Notes: a model not told the origin generated them from the letters alone. DNA of 64,000 bases from Auricularia sp. M13 (GCA_037042915.1 CM073195.1:1426001-1490000), one strand, 5' to 3'; positions 22,101 to 34,768 are shown, counted from the stretch's first letter. Numbers and translations: made by a program.

Positions 22101-24477
22101 CCGCACCGAGTCATCTTCCTCCCGCGCGCTGCCAGAACCTTCCGCCTCGTGGTCCCCACGCGCCGGCGCCAGCAGCCCGTCCTGCTCCTCTTCCTCTTCC
22201 GCAGCTTCGTCGAGCTCCGCTTCCGATTCTTGCGGCAGCTCCTCCTGTGCATGCGTTTCCGTTTCCGTTTCTGGGTCTTCAGGGCGGGGCAAAGGGGTGG
22301 GTGGTATTCAGAATATTGCCACGCGAGCGATACAACGGAAGGAAAACGCGCGACATGAGCGGCCGACTACTCACCTCCACTACCAGCCTCCTTCTCCGCC
22401 GTCTCCTGCTGAGCGCTCGGGCGACGCGCGGGCGGCGGCGGCGGCGGCGCGCCGAACGCGTTGCGCCCGCCCATGCGCGCGAGTTTCTCGGCGATGCGCG
22501 CGCGCCGCGCCTCCTCCTCGTCGTCGTCCTCCTGCGCCTCCTCCCCTCCGGCCGAATGCGCGCTCTCGGTCGTCGGCTGGCGCGCTGGCACGGGCACGGG
22601 GCGCGCTGCGCCGGGGAGGGGCGGCGGCGCGCCGAAGGGGTTGCGCCCACCCATCTTGGCCACCTTCTCCGCGATGCGGCGCCGGCGCGCCGTCTCCTCG
22701 TCTTCTTCTTCCTCTTCCGCCTGCGCGGCGGGCTCTGTCTCGTGATGCTGCTCTGCCTCGGCGTGTGTCTCTTGTTCGGGTTCCGCATGATGGGCAACAG
22801 GGAGGGTCGTCACGGGCGCGGCGAAGGGCACATCCGGCGGGGAGACGAAGTGCCGCTCGGGCTCTTGCTTGTCGTCTTCGACTTCCACGCCGTCGTCTTC
22901 GGGTTCGAGCGTCGACTGCGCAGACGGCGGGAGGGGAACTGCACGAGGCGGCGGAGCAGGCGGGGATGGCGAGCGCGCGACCGGCTCTTCGTCGACGACA
23001 TGCGTTTCTGTGTCGGCGACGTCAGGCTTGTCGTAGGCGCTCTCCGGGACGATATCCTCGAGATACACCGGCTCCTCGCTGAGTGCAGGAATGTCTGCGT
23101 CATGGAGCGCCTTGTACGCCTGGATTGGCGACTTGGGTTTCTCCTCGTGCTCTGTCGCAGGAGGTGTTTCGGCGTCCGGCTCCGGCTCCTCGCGTTTCTC
23201 AATGACGCTCTCGGGTACGGGCACGTTGTGCAACGTCGTCGTGGACACATCGGGCGCGGGCGTGTCATCTGGGGCGGGAATAGGTTCGTGGAGAGGCTCG
23301 TCGGCCTGTTCGTCCTTAGCTTCAGTGGTCGCTTCTTCCTTGCCTTCCACAGATGAATCCGGTTTGCTTTCAGAGACGATAGCAGGCTCGTCGGTGGTCT
23401 TGGCCGTTTCATCAGGAGTCGGTACAACAGGGGCGTCCTCAGGAGCAGGGGTAGAAGTCTCTGCGCTCTTCTTAGGCGTCGCCTTCTTGCGAGGAGGCAA
23501 GGCGCGACGCGGAGCAGCAGGCATGGGCATGCTGGGCGAGACCACAGAGGCAGCCGAAGTCGTTGAATCGCCTGTCGGCAGTGGCACCGAGGCTGGCGTC
23601 AAAGTTCGCTCAGGAAGGTCGATGTGCGTAGGCGGTGCCTGCGTCGCTGTGTCCGCATCGGTGTCGGTCGTAACAGTAGCTAGAGATTCGACATAAGAAT
23701 AGCAATTATGCCGTGACCAAGGGAATATGACAGACCTTCAGCGGCTGCCGCTGGTGCGGGCGCAGCGCTCGTTTCCTCGGTTGCTGCAGGCGCAGGCTCA
23801 GCAGCGCTAGGCTCTGGTGCTGGTGCCGAGTCCGAGTGAAGACTCTTGGGCTTTGGCTTGACGACGGGCGGCGGTGCGCGGCCAAAGACGGGCGCCATTC
23901 CAACGCGCGTACCACCAAGGCGGGCGATCTTGGCTGCAAGGGCAGCCCGCCGCTCACGCTCGATTTCTTCCTCGGTCTTCTCCTCAGGCTCGGCGTCGCC
24001 CTCGGCGGCAGGCTCGCCTTCAGCATGCTCGGTGCTGCCTGGCACGTCCTCGGCGGGCGTAGCAGCAGCCTCGGCGTCATGCTCGGATTTCTCCTCGCTG
24101 GGCGAGACGACGGGCCGCTTCCACTGGGGCTTGGGCGCAGCGGGCGGCGGCGGGCTGCTGGGCTGGGCTGGGGCGCCGAAGCCGCCGAATGCGCCCTTGC
24201 CCTGCAGCGCGGCCATGCGCTCCTTGAGGCCGCCGCCTGCGCGGCTGATGCTCTCCTTGGCGTCGCTGGCGCTCATGCCGCCGGCGGCAGCGTGGGCCTG
24301 GTGGTCGCCCTCCGCGGGCGGGTCGTGCTCGACGGGCTTCGGCTTCCACTGCAGGTTGCCAGGCTTGGGGCGCGGCGCGGGCGCAGGGGCCGGCTTGGGC
24401 GCACCCGCCGCCGGCTTCTGCTCGAACATGGCGATGCGGTCGCGCAGCGAGCCGACCTTCTTGGGCGCGTCTGCCAT
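19199..24477 (-). CDS. BBC1: BBC1/AIM3-like actin-patch scaffold protein
   Basis: Proline-rich scaffold expected at cortical actin patches, where Bbc1 restrains Las17/WASP-driven actin assembly in endocytosis. Exons on the minus strand are 24477-23736, 23679-22375, 22276-20780 and 20724-19199, giving 1689 residues. The C-terminal about 110 residues match the Bbc1/Aim3 globular domain (GDIVQLRETRFHGRKGLKSY, then VGVIVEFEH). Most of the rest is disordered: acidic tracts alternate with poly-Pro runs. A short helix-like motif recurs at least four times (for example IAEKVAKMGGRNPFG, IAEKLARMGGRNAFG, LAAKIARLGGTRVGM). I see no N-terminal SH3 domain, unlike yeast Bbc1, so it may be nearer Aim3 in layout. 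Confidence 0.8.
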
Positions 24478-26518
24478 CGTCGGTCTGGGCAGCTGCTATG
24501 CGCGCGGGAGGTGGGAAAAACGCGGGATCGACCGTCTCATTCGGAAGCGGCCGCCATGCAGTAGCAACCGGCGCAGCAGGCGCTCCCAGGGTCGCCCCAG
24601 ATGAATCGCACGCTTTGCAGGGCTGCTTGCAGCGCTAACGAACAAAGAGAAAAGTTAATCTGGTGTCAATTGCCCGCTGAGACGCTCGTAGTCCGGTGTT
24701 CAAGCACTAAACGCCTTGAATTCACAAGCGCTCACCCCCAGGTTCCCTGTCACTTCCCTGTTCCTAGGGCAATCACGGGGATAAACGGTCCTGGTAGTGC
24801 GTTCGACTTAGTTGACGGCGTTCAGGCTCAGGAGATTTCAGCAGCCACCGCCAGTCTGCTTTGCGCCAAGGACAATCGCCTCTCCGAAGACCACAGCTGT
24901 CCAACATCTTCTCCTTCAAATCAAACACTGAAACAGTTTCTTCGGGTATTTTGGGGCACCGCATGGCCATGGAACATGGAAGCCAACGTGTCTATTGCGC
25001 GAGTTATGCAATGCCGACAGAATGCTGCACGTCGTGCATCGACGTGGTTCGCTGTGCTCGAGCTGAGGTCTCAGCGGGCCACAACCAGCAGAAACCAGGG
25101 GTGGTGAGCTGGCACGGCGTAATGCACACAAGGCCTGCCAGTGCGTCGGATGCGCGATCCTGGGCCCCCAGAAGGAATATCCGATCATTACATGCGGTGA
25201 TAGCCTAAGTTCGAAGGCATTTGCGCTGCAAATATTGGAGCTATAGCCTAATCGCTAATCAACGCGAGGAGGATCATAATCAGCACCAAGTAACTGTCAG
25301 TCCTCGAAGTCTTAACCTCGGCCAGACGATCGCACGAAAATGTTGGATTCCGCCATGATGCGTTAAATCCCCAAGAGCGCCGCCGTCGGGATACCAGGCT
25401 GAAAACGAGTCAATGGATCAAGTGGAGTGGTGGAAGCGAACGAAAGCGTATCTAGCGGAGGTCGAAAAAAATGGGTCCTTTTTTTTTTTTTTTTTTTTTT
25501 TGGTGGTGTACCACTCGGGGCCTGTCTCATGAGATGAGTGCCAGCCGAGGGCCGGATGCCGAAGCACCCTACCGCGGTGTCCTCAGTCACTGTGGTGGAG
25601 GACAGCGCCCGGAACGTCTCCTCGGCCGACTGTGCTCGAAGAGGAAATCCGGACCGGTGAGAGAATGCACCTTATGGACCCGTCTTGCCTTCGAGCTTCG
25701 CGTCGCCTTCAGCTTCCAAGAATATGCATCCTTTCATGGCTGGATTGCTCAGTGCGCAGGCCCAACGCTTGAATGCGCATGAAGACTGGAACCCGCGAAA
25801 ATTTATCAACATCGTCCGAACCTTCTGTCCAATCATCCGGCTGCCTTCAGATCACGCCCCGGAGGTCTACGCAACGGATAGGCCGACAGCAAGTCAAGAA
25901 AACTATAACGATCAACATAGACAATGTATAACGCTCATAAAACGCTCATTTTACTCATCTGTGTGCTAATCAGCGCTTCAAATCCAGCATAGCAAATTCA
26001 ATGGTCCAACAGCACAAGCCAACTGCTCGGGCTCGCGCTTCCGATTTGTCGCAGGCAGTTTTCCGATAGAGTGGGCACTGCGCTGCTTACGGCGTATTCG
26101 GCTCTTGCCAAATGCTCCCCCGTTCGCGACGTGCCAGATCATCCAGTTCTCGCGCACTAAACCCACCGGAAGGCGTAAACACATGGTCCACCATGAAGAC
26201 ACCCGGATCCTGCGCAGGATTTCTTCTCTCTGGATAGGTTGTCCACCCCATGGCCGGCGCCTGGCGGTGCGACGAACGTGCAATTGCCTAACCGGTGAAC
26301 TTTGGACGAGATTCTGCCTGAGCCTCGGCAACGCAGGCAGTTTTACTTCTTTAGCGTCATCATTCGAACACACACGCACAGCAGCTGACGACGACGGATT
26401 GCCTCCTGCCTGACAGAAGGGAGAAGCCCGCGCGTCGTACTGTGGCCACACATTATAAATTCGGCGCATCGTCAGCGGGCCGCTCTGACCCCCGCGTCGT
26501 CCTTTTGCCAGTAGGACG
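24478..26518. other. Two-kilobase gene-free interval
   Basis: No coding region with recognisable features. It contains the BBC1 promoter at its left end, a run of 23 T residues (25479-25501), and the promoter of the first sphingomyelinase-like gene at its right end. Confidence 0.45.
25479..25501. repeat. Poly-T tract (23 T)
   Basis: Uninterrupted run of 23 T. It could be a simple slippage tract or the reverse complement of a poly-A tail from a minus-strand retroposed sequence. No element could be recognised beside it. Confidence 0.8.
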
Positions 26519-28838
26519 ATGTTGCTCCTGCCCTTGCTTGCGACCTTGCCGCTCGGGCTGCTTGCCGCCGGTGCGACCAACGCGACTCAGGCGACCGTCC
26601 AGCTTCAAGCTGCGAGTCTCATCGACGAGATCATCGCGAAGCTTGAAGCGGCGGTCACTTGCGGCGCGTGCCATGGGCTGCTTATTCCCCTTCAACTCTT
26701 AGCATTGCTGGGCGACAACGCTTTCTCAGACGGGCTGACGACCGTTTGCGATCTCTCGGGCGTGCGTTCTTCCATACTGTACCTTCTCATCATTTTATTT
26801 ACGAGTTCCATCTACAGGCCGAGGACGAAGACGTCTGCGCTGGCGTGATGAAGACTCAGGGCCCAATCCTCGCGCACGCGCTCCGGAACATCAACTCGCA
26901 AGGCCAGACAGCAACCAAGCTCTGCAACGCCGTCTTCGGCCTGTGTTCTCCACCGGCCGTCAATCCCTTCACAGTGACGTTCCCCAAGCCAGCCCCGGCC
27001 ACGCCGGTCAAGCCTCCGTCATCCGGGCGGCCGCCGTTGCGAGTAGTGCACATGAGCGACGTGCACATCGACAGAGAGTACACGGTATTACGACCCTTCC
27101 TCACCTTGTCGTATCTCAACACTGCAGTAGGTGGGCGCAGAGGCGAACTGCACGAAGCCCATATGTTGTAGGAACTTCGCGGACAGCGGCGGCGCCGTCC
27201 CTAAAGTCCCTGCGGGCCCCTTCGGCAACGGGTTGTGCGACTCGCCTATCAGGCTGGGAGACGTCATGCTCGAGACCATCCGCGAGCTTGACCCTGCATT
27301 TGCAATCTTCACTGGCGATGTCATCGAACGTACGTCGCAAGTCGCATCTGACGTTGTGGAACTATGACAGCTCATCCGCGTTCTCAGATGCTGTCTGGCT
27401 CGTCGACGAACCGTCAGTGACAAGCTTGCTGTTTGATCTATCCTTCCGAAGTCGGATTGCTGAGCACCTCACAGAGCGGCCACGACGGACCTCACTGCCT
27501 TCAACAACCAGATGGCCAGTTTCCTCGGCGACTTGACCGTCTTCCCCGCGCTCGGAAACCACGACACGGCTCCGGTGAACTCGTTCCCGCTCGCAGATAC
27601 AGCTGCCAGCGCGCACAACAACTCGGCGTCGTCGAATCAGTGGGTATTCGACATCCAATCGGCAGGCTGGGCCCGCTGGATCAACGCAACTGCCGCATAG
27701 CAAATTCTGCACTCCTCCGGAAGCTACTCCGCCGTTGTCCCCGGCACCAAACTGCGTATCATTTCGTTGAACACGCAGTACTATTACAGACAGAATTACT
27801 GGCTTTACGACCGCAATACCATGGTGACCGACCCGCAGGGAATGCTGGCCTTCATCATATCCCAGCTGCAGCTCGCTGAGGACCAAGGCGAGCGTGCTTG
27901 GATCATTGGTCACGTCTCCACAGGCGTGTCAGATTTTCTGCACGATCAGGTCAGTTCTCAAAGGCGCTCTCACTTAAAATCATGGTGCTAATGGCCGACT
28001 CAACAGTCTAATTACTTCAACCAAATCGTGAAAAGGTACAAGGACACCATCGCAGGGCAATATTTTGGACACACGCACGTGGTAATGCTTCGAGCTCGTC
28101 TTGAGATTCTTTTCAAACTGTCTCGCAGGATCAGTTCGAGATTGCTTACACCGACTTCAATGCGCGCACATCTGCAAACGCGATCGCTGTCAACATCCTG
28201 TCTCCATCACTGACTCCGACAAGTACGCAACACTTTTATAGTCTGATTATGCGGCTGATGGGCACGACTGGCAGGTGGCAATCCTGCCTTCAAGGTTTAC
28301 GACATAGACCCCGACACCTACGAGCTGCTGGACGCCCGAGTCTTCATTGCCAACATATCTTCCCCGGCGTTCCAGACAGGGCCAAAGTTCGAGCTGTACT
28401 ACTCAGCGCGCGAGTCATACGGCCCTCTCGTCTCTCCGCCACTCGGCCCCAGCCAGCCGCTCTCGCCAGCTTTCTGGCACAACCTGACGGTAGCGTTCGA
28501 GCGCAGCGATGATGCGTTCCAGCTCTATAATGAGCGGCTATCGAGGAGTGGCAAAGTCAGCAGCTGTACGGGCGACTGCAAGAACATCACGATTTGCGGG
28601 CTGCGTGCTGCTCGAGCCGAGAATAACTGCGTGCGTACCTTCGCTTGTTAGCTTGTGCCGAGAACATGCCCTAACGGAAATACTGCAGGATGTTGTCAAG
28701 CCAAGCTTGCCCTCCAAACGTTCACAGGAAGGGTTCCTCCATGCGGACGCCGACAACGAACATGATTGCGAAGGCGTCACACTTGGAAGGCTTTTGCGGA
28801 AGTCCCGGCATGGCCTCTGGGCTCGTCGCACTGTCTGA
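26519..28838 (+). pseudogene. Acid sphingomyelinase-like phosphodiesterase, copy 1 (in-frame stop)
   Basis: Secreted protein with a signal peptide, a saposin-B-type domain (VTCGACHGLLIPLQLLALLG) and a calcineurin-like phosphoesterase domain. This is the layout of acid sphingomyelinases, which cleave sphingomyelin-type lipids. Exons are 26519-26761, 26818-27084, 27131-27329, 27388-27412, 27475-27949, 28007-28081, 28129-28222, 28275-28630, 28689-28838, nine as in copy 2. Metal motifs are present: MSDVHID, FTGDVIE, LGNHDTAP, IIGHV and FGHTH. A TAG at 27698-27700 interrupts the fifth exon where copy 2 has GAG. All other joins keep frame, so this is either a young pseudogene, a polymorphic null allele, or a sequence error. 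Confidence 0.8.
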
Positions 28839-28990
28839 CGCTTTCGAGGTAGCGCTATTACAGCTGGTCCATGGACAAATCATCGCAATGCATAGCTACC
28901 TAGTATAAACATACAGTCATGACCACATCTCAGGGAATATCCCTCCGAGTCCCATCCAATTACATTAGCATAAATAGGAAATGCTGCCTA

Positions 28991-30765
28991 TCAGACATCC
29001 ATCGAAGCTCCAATTCCGCGCGAGGAACTGACGCCTGAGCGACCAAAGCTAGGCGTGAACAGGTACTCTATCTGGAGGACCAAGCTTTCGACATTCGGCG
29101 TATCAAAGATGCGACTGAAACACTCGCAAAGGTCTTCGCTGGAGCGAACGCGATGAGCAGCCTCGGTAGGCACGACGATGACCACCTCCAACAGATCTGG
29201 CAATTCGATCGGGGAGGGCGGGATTTCTGGTAACGCGAGCGCATCGCCCTGAGCGTCGGGTTCGACTATCAGGTGCAATTTCCGCGTAGACGGTAGTAAA
29301 GCGACCAGTCGCGTGCCATGCGCGACTAGAACGTGCTCCGAGATCTCAAGAGTGACCTTGTCAGAGGCGAGACGGTTATCAACCAGGCCAGCAAGCTCGG
29401 CACAGAACTCTTCGAAGACAACGGTCCGTGTCAATGCTGTGGGCGAATCTCCGTGGCATGCTTTGATGGACAATGCAGAATGGGGCTCCACCACTTGAGC
29501 TGGCCAACAACCAGTGGTAACTTGGACTTTCGTCCACAGGGGAAGGCCCGCACACAGAGCGGGCAGGCAAACATGGGGATGCTGAGTGTAGAGCGTGATG
29601 TGCTGCACGGCCCGGTGTTCTAGGGCCGGCAATGAAGGGATGGGCGGGTCGTCGCCGTCACATGCTAGAAGGCTGAGATGTTTTATACCGGCCATGGAAG
29701 GTAAACAGTCGCCCACCCTCACGTCGTTCAGACCAGCATAACATAGCGACGGAAATACGGACAGCAATGGCCAAGACTGTTGAAAACAATCGACATCGCC
29801 AGCGTACAGGCCCACAAAGTCGGCAACCAGAACATCGACGGTGTCAAAAGCCCGGCAACCAGCAGTGACCCGAACGTCAGTCGAATGAACCTCCCGAAGC
29901 ATCGGCGCACAGCCGAGAAAGAGGTCCTGTGGTAGTCGGAAAATACAATCATTATCAGACGCATCCGTTGATCTGAGAATCAGCGTCTCCAGGAGTGGCG
30001 CTGGGGTTGCCAGGGCATCCCAGAGAGGTCCCAGTTCAGAGCTGGCGTCGAAGAAGAGCGCAAGATAGCTTGTTCGTTCCAAAACATCCCGCGTAATCCA
30101 ATGGACGATGTGCGGGACGTCTTCGGAATATAAGCCTGTGACGGTGAGACGTAGAGGAATGGCTCTGCTTCGAGACAGCAGTTTTGGAATGGCGGGCAAG
30201 GACCATGTCAGGTTCGGCACATATAGGACGATGTCGCTCCATAACCGAGGCTCGCTGAGGGCAGCATCCCGCCATCCATGGCAGACATGGGATGCAGCCA
30301 CACGGTCTTGAAAGGAAAGCAAGCCGAGAATGATACCGAATACCTCCAGTGGCAGTCGCCTTGCTAGCAGGCACTGCGAGTTCAAATCGCTCGCGAGACG
30401 ACTGGCAGTTTGAAAGAGGACTTTCCGGATTTCAGATAGAAGCGCAGCAAGCTTGCGACCCCGCACTGTTGTGCCCCTAGAGCGTCCGACATCGTATCAG
30501 CAACGTCGTACGCCAACTGCGTGGCAGTGACTTGCACTTACCTGCTCTTGTGGCTCAGATCATGGGTGGAGGTGTCATTTAGTTCGTCAGGATCGTCAAG
30601 CCATCCGTCCGTCTCGCCCAGACAACACGAGACCTTGCCCGAGGAGTGTTCGGCCAGACGCTCTGCAAGTGCCCTGGGCGTGTCCGCATCATTGGGATGT
30701 CTGCGATGCCACTCGGCGAGGAACCAGCCTTCGACAAAACGGGTCTGCGCAGTGGTAAGAGTCAT
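28991..30765 (-). CDS. F-box protein
   Basis: Predicted F-box subunit of an SCF ubiquitin ligase, from exons 30765-30542 and 30476-28991 (569 residues). A first exon from the ATG at 30765 (MTLTTAQTRFVEGW) joins in frame through a 65-nt GT-AG intron. An Arg/Lys-rich helix leads to the F-box, ARRLPLEVFGIILGLL, then ASHVCHGWRDAALSEPRLW. The remaining about 380 residues are Leu-rich and lack clear repeats, as in the very large basidiomycete F-box family. It lies antisense between the two sphingomyelinase-like copies. Target unknown. The 5' exon is less certain than the second. Confidence 0.75.
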
Positions 30766-31561
30766 GAGTGCAGAGTATTGTCCACGCGATTTGCGGAGAT
30801 ATAGACGACGGGGACCACCACGATGAGTGGCTCGAGTGGCATGGTGATCACAAGCCGAGCAAGGACTCGTTGTGTGTACCACGAAAAACGGTGGCCAGGA
30901 TGTTGAGGGCCAGTCGACGAGCAGTTGGGCGCACGCTGTCTGAATAGGACACAGTGCGGGATGCAGCCCAGATGCGGTGTGGAGGACGAACAGCTGTTGA
31001 CCAATTCAAGTTCCGACATGTTGTTGTTGTTCTGCTTTTTCTTGAGCGCCCGTACATAAGGCCGAAATCGAATGATACCGCTACCTAAGCACAGGCGTAT
31101 CTTTGGCTGCGGTCACCACCGCCATGGGCATCTCGGATATCTGCCATAGACCGTGACGGCGATCAGGACTGACCCGGCCTGTATGAGTATCAGACCTCCT
31201 TCCTACCAGTCTCGAGCCTCCCGGCAAGCCTGCGATAAACCAAATGCTCCTTACGGCCCCATCTATCAACTGGTCCTTTTATGCGGCTTCTCGCTCGGCC
31301 TCCGTGCACCCAGCCCGTTGTTCCTCGTCAACTGAGAATAGACGGCCGCCTGGATCCTGTGCGCTTGCAGTTGGACAAACAAACGCATGTGCCTTGCTCC
31401 TCGCCAGCAATCCGGACACACTACCACCCAAAGATACACTGGGTGGCGCCGACGTGCAGGCAACAAACGGCTAACAACACCCGCTGGGCCGGCATTCGCT
31501 CTCTGACGGCAGTACACACATAAATGCGACACCGTTCACTCGGCGTGCCTGTCGCCCAGCC
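30766..31561. other. Intergenic between F-box gene and sphingomyelinase copy 2
   Basis: Divergent promoter region. Minus-strand open pieces near 30800-31019 might be further 5' exons of the F-box gene, but no join is compelling. Confidence 0.4.
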
Positions 31562-33886
31562 ATGCGTCCCCTATCGCTCGCCACTTTGATACTCGGTTTC
31601 CTTGGGCTTGCAGCGGCGGCGGCGGCGGCTCAAAATGCGACTCAGCTGGTGCAGCAGATCGTGGCGCAGCTCGCGCAGGCGACAACCTGCGACGCGTGCC
31701 ACGCGCTGCTCGTGCCGATTCAGCTACTCGCGCTCCTTGGCGACGCGCCGTTCACGGACGGCTTCGTAGGCATCTGCCAGGCCATTGGCGTGCGCCCTTT
31801 CATTGATTCCCGCACGCGAGCATCAATTTACAACACCCTAGGCCGCAGACGACGACGTATGCGCCGGTGCAGTGGGCGCGTCCGCGCCTATCATCGCGCA
31901 CGCAATTCGCAGCATCAACACGCAAGGCCAAACGGCAACGAAGCTCTGCGACGCGCTGTTCGGGCTCTGCGCGCCGCCGCCCGTCAACGCCTTCACCGTC
32001 CCGTTCCCGAAACCCGCTCCAGCTCCAAACGCGCACCCCACTTCCCCGCGATCTGGTCGGCCGCCACTGACGGTGGTGCACATGAGTGACGTGCACATCG
32101 ACCGGGAGTACACCGTTGAGTCCCATCCGGCTTTGACGCCATGTAACGTATAATTTATGGTCGTGTGCACATTCGCAGGTCGGCGCGGACGCCCAGTGCA
32201 CGAAACCGATCTGCTGCAGGAACTTTGCAGGCAGTGGGAACGCCCCGGCTAAAGTGCCTGCAGGGCCCTTCGGCAATTCCGCCTGCGACGCGCCTGTCAG
32301 TCTTGCGGACGCCATGCTAAGGGCTGTCAAGAAAATCAATCCCACCTTCGCCATCTTCACTGGCGATGTAGTCGAACGTCCGTCTCTGTGTCCTGTTTGC
32401 CGCGTCGAAATCATCTAATCACCGTCTACAGATGATATCTGGCTGGTGGACCGAGAGTAAGCTTCAGACTACCCATGAGCCATAGAGCCCATGCTCAATC
32501 AGCATCGTTGCAGAGAGGCAACCACTGACATGGTCGCGTTCAACAACGAGCTTGCCTCCTTCCTCGGGCGTATTCCCGTCTTTCCCACCCTGGGCAACCA
32601 CGATACCGCGCCCGTCAACTCCTTCCCGCGCTCCGACGCGGTCGTCCGCGCGCGCAACAACAGCGCGTCCTCCTCGCAATGGGTCTTCGATACCCAGGCG
32701 CACGGCTGGGCGCGCTGGATCCACACCGCGGGCGCGCGCGAGGTGCGCCACGTCAGCGGGAGCTACGCCGCGCTCGTCCCGGGCACGAAGCTGCGCGTCG
32801 TCTCGCTCAACACGCAGTACCATTACAAGCAGAACTTCTGGCTGTACGATACGGACGCCGTCGTGCATGACCCGCAGGGCTTGCTTGCTTTCGTTGTAAG
32901 ACAGTTGCAGCATGCGGAGGACCGGGGGGAGAAGGCGTGGATTATTGGGCATGTGCCGAGTGGGAAGTCGGATTTTCTGGCGGACCAGGTGCGGCGTGGT
33001 CGCTTCTGATAATACTGGTCGACACGCGTGCTCACTATTGACTATGGACGCAGTCGAACTATTTCGACCAGATCGTGCAGAGGTATAAGAATACGCTTGT
33101 CGGCAACTTCTTCGGACACACGCATGTGGTACGCTCCACGCACCTCTGCCAGCTCAACTTTGCGCTGAAGTCTCGTCGCAGGACCAGTTCGAGATCTCGT
33201 ACAGCGATTTTGACCACCAGACGGCCGCGAACGCAGTCAGCGTGAATATGATCGCGCCGTCTCTAACGCCTACCAGTGAGTCTTGCCATCGAGCCGCCCA
33301 CTCTGTTCCCCCTGATAACTGCCGCAGGCGGTAACCCGGCTTTCAAAGTCTACGACCTGGATGCCGACACCTACGAGCTGCTCGACGTGCGCGTCTTCAG
33401 CGCGAACATCTCCGCGCCCACCTTCCAAACCACCGGCCCCGTCTTCTCGCAATTCTACTCGGCACGCGCCTCCTATGGCCCGCTCGTCAACCTCTCCCGG
33501 ACTGCGCCGCTGAGTGCAGCATTCTGGCATAACCTGACGGAGGTCTTCGAGCGCGACGACGCGGCGTTCCAGCTGTACAACGCCCGGCTGTCGCGCGGCG
33601 GCAAAGTCGGCAACTGTACAGGCGCGTGCAAGACGGCGACTATATGTGGGCTCCGCGCTGCGCGGTCACAGGATAATTGTGTCCGTATCTGTGCACTGCA
33701 GTGGTGTGAAAGATTGAATGTTGATGTTTGCGGTTTCAGGACGTTGTATCGCCTGGTCTGCCGTTCAAGCGATCGCAGATGGCGCAGGAGGTAGATGCTC
33801 ACGGACATGGGCACGATTGTGAGGGCCTGACGTTGGCCACACTGCTACGCAACTCGGTCCAGCAGCGGCTAAACTGGCGAGCGTAA
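31562..33886 (+). CDS. Acid sphingomyelinase-like phosphodiesterase, copy 2
   Basis: Intact paralogue of the gene at 26519. Nine exons give 622 residues: 31562-31789, 31842-32114, 32179-32377, 32432-32456, 32514-32988, 33054-33128, 33182-33275, 33328-33680, 33740-33886. Signal peptide with an Ala run, then a saposin-like domain with Cys pairs (TTCDACHALLVPIQLL; later TKLCDALFGLC). A Pro-rich linker leads to the metallophosphatase: MSDVHIDREYT, FTGDVVE, LGNHDTAP, IIGHVPSG and FGHTH. The C-terminal domain has conserved Cys (GNCTGACKTATICGLR). Likely acts outside the cell or in the vacuole on sphingolipids. The fourth exon is only 25 nt. Substrate is inferred from the family. Confidence 0.9.
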
Positions 33887-34111
33887 CATTGTCTCTACGT
33901 GCCGCACAGACTCGAGAAAGTACGATAGATCAATAATGTCAGAATGCAAGTAAGACCTGGTGTATCAATTCAGCACGGAGAAGCTAGCCAGTACATACAG
34001 GAAGGGATCAGCTTGGATTTTAGTAGGACGGAAATAAACCCCAAAGAGAGAGCACTGGAAAATGGGCGCGTGAGGGCACGACGGCGGGCGCATATCCACG
34101 CAAAAGAGTAA

Positions 34112-34768
34112 TCATCTGACCAGAGAGCGGCTGCCGATGTGCGTGTTGGCCTCTTGGAGGCTCCGGGAGGCGTACGATTTGACCTCCTTTGCGTACTGAC
34201 CTGCACATGAAAGGCAACGTAGTATGCAAAGTAAATGAGCGGATAGGTGGAACGACACGTACTCATGGGTTCGGTTGAGGAAGACGTGGTCTTGACCTTC
34301 TTCGCTGGCGTTGCAGAGGGCGCGGATTCTGGGGTGGCAGAGCGAGACGCGTCTGCTGAGTCTGACGGCGCGGGACGCTTACGGCGGTTCTTCTGCAGGG
34401 TCTTGTATGAGCATCGAAGCAGGATTATAGAGATAATAAAACACGTACAAAGCGTGCATCGAACTCTCGTTTCCTGGGAACGAAATATTAGTGGCATGAG
34501 CAGAGGCGCAGACTTGATCACTTACTTCTTAAGCTCCTCCTCTTGCTTCTTCGCATCTGCATCCTCCTACGGAGAAGCTGAGAACATATTCCGGCCCAGA
34601 AGTCACAGCACATACCATCTTGTTTCGCTGGAAGCGCTCTAAGAATGAGCCGTCATTCGAGAACACATTCAGCGGCTTAGCCTTCGTCTGCGTCTTGGTC
34701 GGGGCAGGCGCAGGCGGCGGCTGGGCGTACATGGGCGCGCTGGTCGGGGCGGGAACTGCAGCAGACAT
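34112..34768 (-). CDS. Small conserved nuclear-type protein (NDGSFLERF motif)
   Basis: Five small exons (34768-34616, 34566-34526, 34473-34449, 34401-34263, 34200-34112) give 148 residues. A Pro/Ala-rich N-terminus is followed by VFSNDGSFLERFQRNKM, then an acidic Lys/Glu helix, a basic stretch (LQKNRRKRPAP) that looks like a nuclear localisation signal, a Ser/Thr-rich linker, and a C-terminal helix (SQYAKEVKSYASRSLQEANT). The NDGSFLE-x-F motif resembles that of metazoan TRIR (C19orf43), but this is only a short-motif likeness. It is divergent from KIN17 with 167 bp between starts. Function unknown; the gene model is well supported by frame. Confidence 0.7.

Noticed and set aside
19403-24604. 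Long open frames on the plus strand opposite the BBC1-like gene (up to several hundred codons)
   Set aside because: They are low-complexity (Arg-, Gly- or Ser-rich) shadows of the Pro/Glu/Ala-rich coding strand and have no starts, splice logic or motifs of their own.
25479-25501. Poly-T run as the tail of a minus-strand SINE or processed pseudogene
   Set aside because: No promoter boxes, target duplication or gene-like body found beside it.
27690-27720. An intron that would remove the TAG in sphingomyelinase copy 1
   Set aside because: No suitable GT and AG flank the site, and copy 2 is continuous exon here.
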